A DNA stretch of 22,546 bases from a virus. Each line of letters opens with the position of its first letter. Position 1 is the stretch's first letter. The notes beneath the pieces are model-generated. The model was given only the letters and a program-made list of their open reading frames with translations, made no database searches and was not told the origin of the DNA. Where the stretch lies: positions 1 through 22,546 of the IMG/VR virus record IMGVR_UViG_3300028197_001961, one strand, 5' to 3'. A program made the translations under genes and the position numbers. Positions 13,638 through 20,929 of this stretch are shown piece after piece.

Positions 13638-14422
13638 TTATTCTTACTGGTTCGCAAGGTTTCATTGGTAAAAAATTTCTCAAGGTACTTCAAGATGCTG
13701 GTAAAGAAGTGGTAGAAGTGGAGAAGGATAATAGTTGGCATTGGATAACATACTTTGATAATTGGGATAAGGTGGAATGCATTATCCATCAAGGAGCAAT
13801 GTCTTCTACTACAAATACAAATCTAAAACAAATATTTACTTTTAATGTAGAATATAGTGAGTGGTTGTTTTCTCAAGCAGCAAAGCATGGTATTCCTGTT
13901 AAATATGCATCCTCTGCATCTGTCTATGGTAATCAGCAAGGTATTATCAATCCTTTAAACTATTATGCATTGTCGAAAGTAACTACTGACTATTGGGTTC
14001 AAGATCATATCGATGAGTTTTCTCTTATTCAAGGATTTCGATACTTCAACGTATATGGTGATGGAGAAGAAGATAAGGGGGATCAAGCAAGTCCGGTTAG
14101 TAAGTTTACGGAGCAAGTTCAAAAGACTGGTAAACTTAAATTGTTTGAGGGATCTGATAAGTTCCTGAGAGATTTTATTTGTGTTGATGATATTGTTGAT
14201 TTAGTTCTTAATAACAGTAAGATCTCTGGAATCTATGATTTGGGAACTAGCAAACCAGTCAGTTTCGAGCATGTTGCAGAATGCGTTGCAAAGAGGTATA
14301 ATGGTGAAGTAGAATATATCCCATTCCCAAAACACCTAAAAGGTAAGTATCAAGATTATACTTGTGCAAAGAAAGAATGGGGTAATTATCAATTTACTAC
14401 TATTGGGGATTATTTGCAATGA
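13634..14422 (+). CDS. hldD: ADP-L-glycero-D-manno-heptose 6-epimerase
   Basis: A 262-aa extended SDR. The cofactor loop is G-S-Q-G-F-I-G (6-12). I-I-H-Q-G-A-M-S-S-T-T (50-60), Y-A-S-S-A-S-V-Y-G (91-99), the catalytic pair Tyr111/Lys115 in Y-A-L-S-K, G-F-R-Y-F-N-V-Y-G (134-142), L-F-E-G-S-D-K-F-L-R-D-F and the late E-Y-I-P-F-P-K-H-L-K-G-K-Y-Q are all HldD blocks. It is shorter than E. coli HldD (310 aa), mostly in the linker after the N-terminal strands. It converts ADP-D,D-heptose to ADP-L,D-heptose, the donor for inner-core LPS. Flanked by and overlapping the two halves of HldE. Confidence 0.9.
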   Translation: MIILTGSQGFIGKKFLKVLQDAGKEVVEVEKDNSWHWITYFDNWDKVECIIHQGAMSSTTNTNLKQIFTFNVEYSEWLFSQAAKHGIPVKYASSASVYGNQQGIINPLNYYALSKVTTDYWVQDHIDEFSLIQGFRYFNVYGDGEEDKGDQASPVSKFTEQVQKTGKLKLFEGSDKFLRDFICVDDIVDLVLNNSKISGIYDLGTSKPVSFEHVAECVAKRYNGEVEYIPFPKHLKGKYQDYTCAKKEWGNYQFTTIGDYLQ

Positions 14423-14817
14423 AAACAATCTGGACAAATGGATGCTTTGACATTCTTCATCCAGGACATATCGAACTATTCAAGGCATGTAAATCTCTTG
14501 GTGATCGTTTGATTGTTGGTATTGATACCGATGAAAAAGTGAAGTCTGACAAAGGATTTGAAAGACCTATCAATGATATCTGTCATCGATACTCTATTCT
14601 TAGTGCAATTAGATACATTGATATTGTTCATGTTTTTGGTAGTAGAATTGAATTGGAACAACTTATTGAATTTTATAATCCGGATGTATTAGTTGTGGGT
14701 GGTGATTGGAGAAAAGGTGATATTGTTGGATCAGATCATGCAAAAGAAGTACGATTTTTTAATCGGGTTGGTGGATATTCATCAACTAACCTCATCAATA
14801 GGATTAGAAAACTATGA
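14419..14817 (+). CDS. hldE: D-beta-D-heptose 1-phosphate adenylyltransferase (HldE domain 2 type)
   Basis: A 132-aa nucleotidyltransferase of the cytidylyltransferase fold. G-C-F-D-I-L-H-P-G-H (8-17) carries the H-x-G-H site, V-V-G-G-D-W (around residues 92-97) and the C-terminal Y-S-S-T-N-L-I-N-R-I-R matching the S-S-T-x-I-I-x-R-I motif. Length is right for the free-standing domain. It adenylates heptose 1-phosphate to ADP-heptose. With the kinase at 12909 and HldD at 13634 it gives three of the five steps from sedoheptulose 7-phosphate. Confidence 0.88.
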   Translation: MKTIWTNGCFDILHPGHIELFKACKSLGDRLIVGIDTDEKVKSDKGFERPINDICHRYSILSAIRYIDIVHVFGSRIELEQLIEFYNPDVLVVGGDWRKGDIVGSDHAKEVRFFNRVGGYSSTNLINRIRKL

Positions 14818-15140
14818 GATATGTTATAGATATTGATGGGACTATTTGTTTTTCTGGCAAGGATAAAAAAAGATATACTCACGCAGTTCCGAGATGGGAT
14901 AGAATTCAAGTGATAAATAAATTATATGATGAAGGCAATTATGTCGTTTATTTGACTGCTAGAGGCATGGGTAGATTTGAAAACTCTCAAGAACTTGCTA
15001 AAAAAGAATTCTACGATTTCACCAAATCTCAAATAGAGTCTTGGGGATGTAAGTTTCATGAACTTCATTTAGGTAAACCCTCATCTGATTACTATATTGA
15101 CGATAAAGGTATCAAAGACAATGACTTCTTCCGAGATTAA
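14814..15140 (+). CDS. Small HAD-family phosphatase
   Basis: A 108-aa HAD protein: D-I-D-G-T with nucleophile Asp6 and Asp8, Y-L-T-A-R (46-50) with motif II Thr48, Lys88 in L-G-K-P, and D-Y-Y-I-D-D-K-G (92-99) as the metal-binding motif. It has no cap domain insertion beyond a short loop (C1 region Y-T-H-A-V-P-R-W), so it probably acts on an accessible sugar phosphate. Overlapping the heptose genes, it could replace GmhB, which removes the 7-phosphate of heptose 1,7-bisphosphate, but GmhB is about 190 aa with zinc Cys residues that are absent here. It overlaps the next gene by 20 bases. Confidence 0.72.
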   Translation: MRYVIDIDGTICFSGKDKKRYTHAVPRWDRIQVINKLYDEGNYVVYLTARGMGRFENSQELAKKEFYDFTKSQIESWGCKFHELHLGKPSSDYYIDDKGIKDNDFFRD

Positions 15141-15477
15141 ATTTGTTCCTAAAGGATGGGGACATGAAAAATGGATAGTCAATACGGATGAGTATTGCGG
15201 AAAACTCCTCTATTTTAATGAGGGGAAAAAATGCTCCTGGCATTATCACAAAATAAAAGATGAAACTTTCTATCTTCAATCAGGCAAACTTCTTTTATAT
15301 TATAGTGATATTGATAGTATTGAAGATGCAAAGAATATTATATTAGATCCAGGAGATAAATTTCATATCTATCGAGGACTTAGACATCAAATGATTGCGA
15401 TTGAATCTTCAGAATTATTTGAATTTTCTACACAACATCTTGACAAAGATAGTTATCGTATCTTAAGAGGAGACTAA
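15121..15477 (+). CDS. Cupin-domain protein (mannose-6-phosphate isomerase C-terminal-like)
   Basis: A 118-aa single cupin. Motif 1 carries the metal ligands His41, His43 and Glu48 in W-H-Y-H-K-I-K-D-E, followed by Gly55; motif 2 is P-G-D-K-F-H-I-Y-R-G-L-R-H-Q with His89 as the fourth ligand. V-P-K-G-W-G-H-E (9-16) at the start is typical of the cupins attached to mannose-6-phosphate isomerase/GDP-mannose pyrophosphorylase. The ATG at 15121 is within the previous gene. It could be a sugar-phosphate isomerase or epimerase feeding the glycan pathway; the substrate is not visible. Confidence 0.75.
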   Translation: MTSSEIKFVPKGWGHEKWIVNTDEYCGKLLYFNEGKKCSWHYHKIKDETFYLQSGKLLLYYSDIDSIEDAKNIILDPGDKFHIYRGLRHQMIAIESSELFEFSTQHLDKDSYRILRGD

Positions 15478-16328
15478 TGGCAATATCATATAATAGATTG
15501 GGTTCTAATGGAAGACTTGGAAATCAAATGTTTCAATACTCTGCTCTAAGGGGAATTGCAAAACATCATAATTATGATTGGATGATTCCACATCCAAATC
15601 AATATGGGACAGGTAATTATGGACTGTTCGAATGTTTCCAAATGAGTTCGGTAAGAGAAAGTAATTTTGGAATCCTTCAAACGCAAAAAAATATTGTAAC
15701 AGGTCAATTTCATTTTAGTGAAGAATTTTTTAAGAATTGTCCTGACAATGCGAACATTCATGATTATTTTCAAACGGAGAAATATTTTAATAATATAGAA
15801 GATTTAATTAGATCTGATTATACTTTTAAAAAAAATATTGTAGATGCATGTAAAGACATTTTTGATGAATTGAAAAATCCAATTTTCATTCATGTAAGAA
15901 GGGGTGATTATGTCAATCAACCACAAAATCATCCTCCATGTCCAGTTTCTTATTATGAAAAATCATTAAAATATTTTGATGATGATTGTGAAGTATTAAT
16001 TTTTTCTGACGATATTGATTGGTGCAAGAATCAAGAATTTTTTAACGGAGATAGGTTTTTATTTTCGGAATTTGAAGATAGATACGATCATTTATCTGAA
16101 ACCAATGATGGCAATATAAAATCTTTAATTCCTTACTATGATCTTTGTATGATGTCTATGTGTAATGGTGGTATAATAGCTAATAGTTCTATGAGTTGGT
16201 GGGGTGCTTGGTTGCAAACAAATCCTACGCAACCTATTATAAGTCCACAACCATGGTTCGGAAAAAATTACGACCATTTTAATATGAATGATCTAATTCC
16301 TGATAGATGGATGATCCAAGATGTATGA
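15477..16328 (+). CDS. GT11 family (alpha-1,2-fucosyltransferase-like) glycosyltransferase
   Basis: A 283-aa protein with all GT11 blocks: G-R-L-G-N-Q-M-F-Q-Y (12-21), I-H-V-R-R-G-D-Y (138-145) for GDP binding, L-I-F-S-D-D-I-D-W-C (174-183) and I-I-A-N-S-S-M-S-W-W-G-A-W (233-245). GT11 enzymes add L-fucose from GDP-L-fucose in alpha-1,2 linkage. It resembles the gene at 17968 closely in these blocks, so the two look like paralogues. Starts on the last base of the cupin stop codon and overlaps the next gene by 8 bases. Confidence 0.92.
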   Translation: MAISYNRLGSNGRLGNQMFQYSALRGIAKHHNYDWMIPHPNQYGTGNYGLFECFQMSSVRESNFGILQTQKNIVTGQFHFSEEFFKNCPDNANIHDYFQTEKYFNNIEDLIRSDYTFKKNIVDACKDIFDELKNPIFIHVRRGDYVNQPQNHPPCPVSYYEKSLKYFDDDCEVLIFSDDIDWCKNQEFFNGDRFLFSEFEDRYDHLSETNDGNIKSLIPYYDLCMMSMCNGGIIANSSMSWWGAWLQTNPTQPIISPQPWFGKNYDHFNMNDLIPDRWMIQDV

Positions 16329-17136
16329 CTTAACTTTTCTCATTCCAACAAGGATCGAAACTGATGATCGATTGAGAAATATTATTTCGTCAGTCTCCTA
16401 TCTATTAAAGCATATTCCTGCTAAAATTATTGTAAAGGAAGTATCTGATAGGCCCACTTTTAAATTTAGAGCAATCCCAGAAATAAAAAAATATGTCAAT
16501 ATATCAAATCTAAATTATCTTTATGAAGAATCAAAGGAACCTTTGTTTTGCAAAAGTAAAATTTTAAATGATCTTATAGTTGCTAGCGACACTAAAGTAG
16601 TAGCAAATTATGATGCAGACTGTATTCTTCCTTTGTCTTCATATCACTATGCATATGATATGATTGCTACAAATAAAGCAGATGTTGTTTATCCTTATTC
16701 TTGTGGGGTATATCAATGGAAAACTGATTACAATAAAGAAATATATAAGAAATTTATTTCCGAGTTAGATATTTCTGTTTTGGATAAACAAAAAACTTTA
16801 TCAACATCTACAATCGGATGGTCTCAGTTTGTTAATAGGGAAAAGTATATTGACTCTTATATGATGAACGAGAACTTTGTATCATGGGGATGTGAAGATG
16901 ATGAATTTTATTATAGAATGAGTGTTCTTGGAAATCGTATTGCTAGAGTGAATGATTATGTTTATCACTTAGAACATTCTAGAACTTACAACTCTTGGTT
17001 TAGTAGTCCTAATTTTAATGATAATTTTAATTTGTGGAATACTATTAAAATTTTTGACAAAAATCAATTAATGAATTATTATATGGAGCAAGAGTATTTA
17101 AAAAAAAGAAAAAACCAATTAACAATATATAAATGA
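16321..17136 (+). CDS. GT2/GT-A fold glycosyltransferase
   Basis: A 271-aa protein. It starts M-Y-D-L-T-F-L-I-P-T-R-I, the usual GT-A first strand, with the metal-binding D-A-D at 98-100 (V-V-A-N-Y-D-A-D) and W-G-C-E-D-D-E-F-Y-Y-R at 189-199, the acceptor/base block seen in the galactosyltransferase/chondroitin-synthase group (W-G-x-E-D-x-E). C-terminal E-H-S-R-T-Y. It is a cytosolic retaining-or-inverting GT-A enzyme that probably extends the glycan; donor unknown. It overlaps the following epimerase by 4 bases. Confidence 0.82.
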   Translation: MYDLTFLIPTRIETDDRLRNIISSVSYLLKHIPAKIIVKEVSDRPTFKFRAIPEIKKYVNISNLNYLYEESKEPLFCKSKILNDLIVASDTKVVANYDADCILPLSSYHYAYDMIATNKADVVYPYSCGVYQWKTDYNKEIYKKFISELDISVLDKQKTLSTSTIGWSQFVNREKYIDSYMMNENFVSWGCEDDEFYYRMSVLGNRIARVNDYVYHLEHSRTYNSWFSSPNFNDNFNLWNTIKIFDKNQLMNYYMEQEYLKKRKNQLTIYK

Positions 17137-17981
17137 ACATTGCTATTTTAGGATCTGCCGGACAGATTGGTGCTTATCTGGAAGAGTATTTAAAAGAAAG
17201 GGGACATGATGTTATTGGTGTTGACATTGTTGAAGGTTCGCAGAATGACCTTCGAGTAACACCAAACATTTATGTTGAAAGCATTATTAAGAATGCCGAC
17301 TTTGTATTCTTTCTTGCTTTCGATGTTGGTGGATCTCATTACCTGAAGAAGTATCAGCATACTTTCCAGTTCATCAACAATAATACACGTATGATGGCAA
17401 ATACTTTTACCCTATTGAAGAGGTATAACAAGAGATTCGTCTTTGCATCATCTCAAATGAGTAATATGAGTTACTCTCCTTATGGGGTGATGAAACGTGT
17501 TGGTGAACTTCATACCACTGCACTCAAAGGACTTACTGTTAAGTTTTGGAATGTGTATGGTATTGAAAAAGATATGGAGAAGGCTCATGTGATCACTGAT
17601 TTCATTCGTAGAGGATTTGAGGAGGGTGAATTTGAGATGATGACTGATGGCACAGAAGAACGTCAGTTCCTTTATGCTGAGGACTGCTGTGAGGCATTAG
17701 AGACTGTGATGGAGAACTTTACTGACTTCAAACCGGAAGATCCTCTTCACATTACGTCGTTCAGTTCTACTTCTATTAAAGATATTGCCTCAATAATTCA
17801 GGGACAATTTAATTTGATTGGTAAGACCGTAAATATTAAACCCGGTCTTGCAAAAGATAGTGTTCAGATGGATAAACGAAACGAAGCAGATACTTATATT
17901 ACTGGTTGGTGGATACCTAAAACCACTATAGATAGAGGGATTGCAAAAGTTTTTGAGGATATGAAAAGTGATTGGATTTAA
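17133..17981 (+). CDS. NAD-dependent nucleotide-sugar epimerase/dehydratase (extended SDR)
   Basis: A 282-aa protein. The cofactor loop is G-S-A-G-Q-I-G (7-13), V-D-I (30-32) gives the Asp after strand 2, F-A-S-S-Q-M-S (104-110), and catalytic Tyr117/Lys121 lie in Y-G-V-M-K. V-K-F-W-N-V-Y-G and E-E-R-Q-F-L-Y-A-E-D-C follow, as in sugar-nucleotide epimerases. The substrate cannot be told; epimerase, dehydratase and reductase are all possible. Less AT-rich than the flanking glycosyltransferases. It overlaps the next gene by 14 bases. Confidence 0.82.
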   Translation: MNIAILGSAGQIGAYLEEYLKERGHDVIGVDIVEGSQNDLRVTPNIYVESIIKNADFVFFLAFDVGGSHYLKKYQHTFQFINNNTRMMANTFTLLKRYNKRFVFASSQMSNMSYSPYGVMKRVGELHTTALKGLTVKFWNVYGIEKDMEKAHVITDFIRRGFEEGEFEMMTDGTEERQFLYAEDCCEALETVMENFTDFKPEDPLHITSFSSTSIKDIASIIQGQFNLIGKTVNIKPGLAKDSVQMDKRNEADTYITGWWIPKTTIDRGIAKVFEDMKSDWI

Positions 17982-18831
17982 TAATATTGCAACAATGGGG
18001 CGTTTGGGAAATCAAATGTTTCAACATGCTTCAACAAAAGGAATTGCAAGAAAAATGGGATATGAATATTGTATTCCTCCAGCAAACAGATCAGATTTTC
18101 AAATAGACAATTATGGGTTATTTGAATGCTTTGAAATGTCTAATGTTGATAGTGTTCAGTTTTTAAACAATGGACATGCTCCGATGGTACAAGAAAGGCA
18201 TTTTCATTTTGATGAAGAACTTTTTACTATGTGTCCCGACCACATTTCTTTGAGTGGATTTTTTCAGACAGAAAAATATTTTAGACATATAGAATCTGAA
18301 GTAAAGTCGGACTATACATTTAGAGATGAATGGTTGGAACCATGTCAAGAGTTCATGTCTCAGTTTGATGGGAAGGAAGTAGGATTCTTGCATGTTAGAA
18401 GAGGAGATCCAAATCTTGCAGATAAGAGAGGATTCAAATGGGCGTATGTTAATCTTCAGGATCAACACCCTGTACAATCTCTTGAATATTATGAAGAGGC
18501 ATTGAAGAGATTTCCTGAAGAAATGCCTATTCTCGTATTTTCTGATTCTATTGATTGGTGTAAGGAACAGGATATTTTCAAACCAGACCGATTTATGTTC
18601 TCTGAACCAGAAGACAAATATGATGATGGTGCATTGATTCCGTATGTTGATTTGTGTTTGATGTCTTTATGTTCTCATGCTATTATTGCTAATAGTTCTT
18701 TGAGTTGGTGGGGAGCATGGTTGCAAAAAAATTCAAACAAAAAAATTATTGCTCCTAAAATGTGGTTTGGATCTGCATATCATTATCATGACACCAAAGA
18801 CTTAATACCTGAAGAATGGGATAGAATTTAA
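17968..18831 (+). CDS. GT11 family glycosyltransferase (second copy)
   Basis: A 287-aa protein with GT11 blocks: G-R-L-G-N-Q-M-F-Q-H (11-20), L-H-V-R-R-G-D-P (141-148), V-F-S-D-S-I-D-W-C and I-I-A-N-S-S-L-S-W-W-G-A-W. The start is GTG at 17968 with GAGG at 17955-17958, nine bases away, inside the end of the epimerase gene. It shares the same N-terminal and central phrases (N-Y-G-L-F-E-C-F, F-Q-T-E-K-Y-F) with the GT11 at 15477, pointing to a common recent origin, but carries an extra loop after the R-G-D motif. Probable alpha-1,2 transferase of L-fucose or a related L-sugar. Confidence 0.9.
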   Translation: MIGFNNIATMGRLGNQMFQHASTKGIARKMGYEYCIPPANRSDFQIDNYGLFECFEMSNVDSVQFLNNGHAPMVQERHFHFDEELFTMCPDHISLSGFFQTEKYFRHIESEVKSDYTFRDEWLEPCQEFMSQFDGKEVGFLHVRRGDPNLADKRGFKWAYVNLQDQHPVQSLEYYEEALKRFPEEMPILVFSDSIDWCKEQDIFKPDRFMFSEPEDKYDDGALIPYVDLCLMSLCSHAIIANSSLSWWGAWLQKNSNKKIIAPKMWFGSAYHYHDTKDLIPEEWDRI

Positions 18832-18832
18832 T

Positions 18833-19624
18833 ATGGATAAAAATAAATCAGTTTTCAAAATCAAAGGATTTCCTGCAATTTATTGGTTAAATTTGGATGC
18901 AGATACTCATCGTCGTGAGTATATGGAGGAACAGTTTGAGTACTGGCAGATTGAAAATCATACTCGTATTTCTGGATATGATGGAAGGACCGATGATGTG
19001 TGTGAGCATATTACTGGAATTGCTCCAGATAACGTATCAACAAACGAATTGGGATGTTGTTTATCTCATCTGAAAGCAATTAAACATTTTTATCAAGAAA
19101 CTGATGATGAATATTGCCTCATCTTTGAGGATGATGTTGTTTTAGATACTGTAAAATATTGGAATTTTTCTTGGAAAGATTTTGTATCAAAACTTCCATA
19201 CAACTGGGACTGTGTTCAATTGACTACTATTTGCACTGGAAATATTCATGTTTGTCTTCATCATTATTTTATTAATGATTTTTCTGCCGCGGCATATTTG
19301 ATTACAAGACATCATGCATCTAAAATTGTCAAGAACCATGTGCGTGGTGATAAATTTAAATTGAATAATGGCATCAAACCTCGTGCAGTTTCTGAAGATA
19401 CTGTTTTTGGATCTGGACTAACATATTCAATTCCTTTGTTTTTGTATAGACTCGACTTAGGATCTGCTATTCATCCAGAACATATTGACATTTACCATAG
19501 AGGAAGTTATAATGCCTTGGAAAATTTTTGGAAAACTAATGGATGTGAAATGTCTTTGGACCAATTTATGACATATGATCCATATCTGAATAGAATTAGT
19601 GAACATTCTCCAAATACCCAATAA
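18833..19624 (+). CDS. GT25 family LPS glycosyltransferase
   Basis: A 263-aa protein. It opens with A-I-Y-W-L-N-L-D-A-D-T-H-R-R (15-28), the I-N-L-x-x-x-x-x-R start of GT25, then N-E-L-G-C-C-L-S-H-L-K-A-I (71-83) and C-L-I-F-E-D-D-V (95-102), the diagnostic G-C-x-x-S-H and E-D-D blocks. S-A-A-A-Y-L-I-T-R and D-T-V-F-G follow as expected. GT25 enzymes add galactose or glucose to LPS in bacteria. It is the last gene of the glycan cluster; the next promoter begins 5 bases after its stop. Confidence 0.88.
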   Translation: MDKNKSVFKIKGFPAIYWLNLDADTHRREYMEEQFEYWQIENHTRISGYDGRTDDVCEHITGIAPDNVSTNELGCCLSHLKAIKHFYQETDDEYCLIFEDDVVLDTVKYWNFSWKDFVSKLPYNWDCVQLTTICTGNIHVCLHHYFINDFSAAAYLITRHHASKIVKNHVRGDKFKLNNGIKPRAVSEDTVFGSGLTYSIPLFLYRLDLGSAIHPEHIDIYHRGSYNALENFWKTNGCEMSLDQFMTYDPYLNRISEHSPNTQ

Positions 19625-19628
19625 AAGG

Positions 19629-19657
19629 TTGACAGGACTTTATGTTTGCTATATAAT
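19629..19657 (+). promoter_or_regulatory. Consensus sigma-70 promoter for hli
   Basis: TTGACA (19629-19634), 17 bases, TATAAT (19652-19657). The start is expected near 19664, about 20 bases before the hli ATG. It starts the photosynthesis block immediately after the glycan cluster. Confidence 0.88.
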
Positions 19658-19684
19658 ACTGTAATGTTTCTTTACAAAACTCAA

Positions 19685-19903
19685 ATGACTGTAACAACTG
19701 AAGACGGTGGACGCACAAACATGTGGGCTACAGAACCCCGTATGTACGTCGATCCATCCTATACTGAGACGTATGGTCTTGAGACATATGCAGAACGTGC
19801 AGAGAAACTCAATGGTCGCACTGCAATGATTGGATTTGCTGCTGCCCTGGTTTCTTATGCTACAACTGGTAGTGTGTTCTTTTTCGGATTTTTCGGTTTT
19901 TGA
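19685..19903 (+). CDS. hli: High-light-inducible protein
   Basis: A 72-aa HLIP. The C-terminal transmembrane helix carries the chlorophyll-binding signature A-E-K-L-N-G-R-T-A-M-I-G-F (about 50-62) and ends with a Phe/Gly-rich tail. HLIPs sit in the thylakoid membrane, bind chlorophyll and carotenoid, and protect photosystem II assembly; cyanophages carry them to protect the host photosystem during infection. The ATG at 19685 is chosen because the in-frame ATG at 19646 lies before the -10 element. The N-terminal 45 residues are polar and phage-specific. No strong ribosome site. Confidence 0.92.
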   Translation: MTVTTEDGGRTNMWATEPRMYVDPSYTETYGLETYAERAEKLNGRTAMIGFAAALVSYATTGSVFFFGFFGF

Positions 19904-19907
19904 ATAC

Positions 19908-19936
19908 TTGACATTGTATCAAATTTTTTATACAAT
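19908..19936 (+). promoter_or_regulatory. Sigma-70-type promoter for petF
   Basis: TTGACA (19908-19913), 17 bases, TACAAT (19931-19936). It starts four bases after the hli stop and gives petF a leader of about 57 bases that includes a 12-codon ORF. Confidence 0.82.
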
Positions 19937-19961
19937 AACTAGTATTGTCTTTGCTATATCA

Positions 19962-20000
19962 ATGGCATACTTCACAAAAAACTTTTTCGAGAAATACTAA
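19962..20000 (+). CDS. Possible 12-aa leader peptide coupled to petF
   Basis: ATG at 19962 opens [12 protein letters not shown], and its TAA (19998-20000) overlaps the petF ATG (TAATG). It lies downstream of the petF promoter and is rich in aromatic residues (three Phe, two Tyr). The stop/start overlap would let ribosomes re-initiate on petF. It could equally be chance in a 60-base leader. Confidence 0.35.
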   Translation: MAYFTKNFFEKY

Positions 20001-20293
20001 TGGACTTTAACGTTACCTTCCGTACTCCTGACGGATCCGAAACAACCGTCACCTGTCAGGATGACCAATATCTTCTTGATGCTGCCGAGGAAGGTGGTGT
20101 TGATATGAACTACTCCTGTCGTGCAGGTGCTTGTTCATCTTGTGCAGGTAAGATTGTATCTGGTACAGTAGATCAAAGTGATCAATCATTCTTAGATGAT
20201 GATCAAATGGAAGAAGGATTTGTGCTCACTTGTGTTGCATATCCAACTTCTGATGTTATAATTCAAACTGAACAAGAAGAAAATCTCTACTGA
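20000..20293 (+). CDS. petF: Plant-type [2Fe-2S] ferredoxin
   Basis: A 97-aa protein, normal length. The iron-sulphur ligands are Cys40, Cys45 and Cys48 in [12 protein letters not shown] and Cys78 in L-T-C-V-A-Y-P. It accepts electrons from photosystem I and feeds NADP reductase, or, in cyanophage-infected cells, bilin reductases and ribonucleotide reductase. It is acidic, as usual. Own promoter upstream; it overlaps the next gene by one base. Confidence 0.95.
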   Translation: MDFNVTFRTPDGSETTVTCQDDQYLLDAAEEGGVDMNYSCRAGACSSCAGKIVSGTVDQSDQSFLDDDQMEEGFVLTCVAYPTSDVIIQTEQEENLY

Positions 20294-20616
20294 TGCACGG
20301 AAGTTTTGAACCAGAAGATCGAGTAATGGATGCTCCATCTGTTTATGAACAAGTTGCTTCTCTTGCCCAAAAATATGGGTGGGAAAAAGATGACAACATT
20401 GTAGTTGAAATGGCAGGAACTCAAGTTTCTGGTATCGATGTTGGTGAAGTCTATAACAAAAAATGGCAATCACCTATCGGTATTCGTAAGTACAACAAAG
20501 AAGCATTCATTGTTATTAAAAATCTTACCAGAGATCCCTTTGAGTCTTCTAAACCTATGGATAGAGAACACAAACCTCAACATCCATATGAAATAGTTAG
20601 TAAAACAAATGACTAA
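20293..20616 (+). CDS. Hypothetical protein downstream of petF
   Basis: A 107-aa soluble protein starting [21 protein letters not shown] helical part (S-V-Y-E-Q-V-A-S-L-A-Q-K-Y-G-W) precedes mixed strands and the block W-Q-S-P-I-G-I-R-K-Y-N-K-E-A-F. The C-terminus is basic and polar. It shares its start with the petF stop and overlaps the next ORF by 8 bases, so it is co-translated with ferredoxin. Family not recognised. Confidence 0.75.
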   Translation: MHGSFEPEDRVMDAPSVYEQVASLAQKYGWEKDDNIVVEMAGTQVSGIDVGEVYNKKWQSPIGIRKYNKEAFIVIKNLTRDPFESSKPMDREHKPQHPYEIVSKTND

Positions 20617-20758
20617 TCCAAATCAACTCTATGATGATATGGAGAGGTTAAATGCCCTATACGAAGAACTCTGCTGGGCACATGATGATGAATTAGTATT
20701 CACTCATGAAAATGGTAGAGTCATTATTTACAACAAAACACAGGAGCAAGAACAATGA
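20609..20758 (+). CDS. Small hypothetical protein (49 aa)
   Basis: A 49-aa acidic ORF starting MTNPNQLYDDMERLNALYEE, with L-V-F-T-H-E-N-G-R-V-I-I-Y near the C-terminus. It overlaps the genes on both sides (8 and 4 bases), which strongly suggests it is translated. Family not identified with certainty. Confidence 0.65.
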   Translation: MTNPNQLYDDMERLNALYEELCWAHDDELVFTHENGRVIIYNKTQEQEQ

Positions 20759-20862
20759 ACGAAATCGCAGAAAAACTCAATGGTCGCCTAGCAATGCTTG
20801 GAGTCATTGCAGCAATGGGTGCATATGCATTGACCGGACAAATTATTCCTGGTATTTTTTAA
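20755..20862 (+). CDS. hli: Short high-light-inducible protein
   Basis: A 35-aa HLIP, almost only the helix: A-E-K-L-N-G-R-L-A-M-L-G (5-16), then a hydrophobic run A-A-M-G-A-Y-A-L-T-G. The chlorophyll-binding Glu, Asn and Arg are present. It shares ATGA with the previous stop. Very short even for cyanophage HLIPs; it would work as a single-helix pigment binder in the thylakoid membrane, probably as a dimer. Confidence 0.88.
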   Translation: MNEIAEKLNGRLAMLGVIAAMGAYALTGQIIPGIF

Positions 20863-20863
20863 G

Positions 20864-20929
20864 ATGGAATTTATAGTAGCAGCACTGCTGTTTCTTATTC
20901 CAATTGGTGCAGCAGTTAGAAAATCATGA
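20864..20929 (+). CDS. Tiny single-helix membrane peptide (21 aa)
   Basis: A 21-aa ORF, M-E-F-I-V-A-A-L-L-F-L-I-P-I-G-A-A-V-R-K-S: one hydrophobic helix with a positive end. It begins one base after the hli stop and its stop overlaps the next start (ATGA). Size and shape recall the small helix subunits of photosystem II or cytochrome b6f, but no specific subunit was recognised. Confidence 0.5.
   Translation: MEFIVAALLFLIPIGAAVRKS

Noticed and set aside
19646-19684. Earlier ATG for the first hli gene
   Set aside because: It lies upstream of the -10 element and would not be on the transcript.
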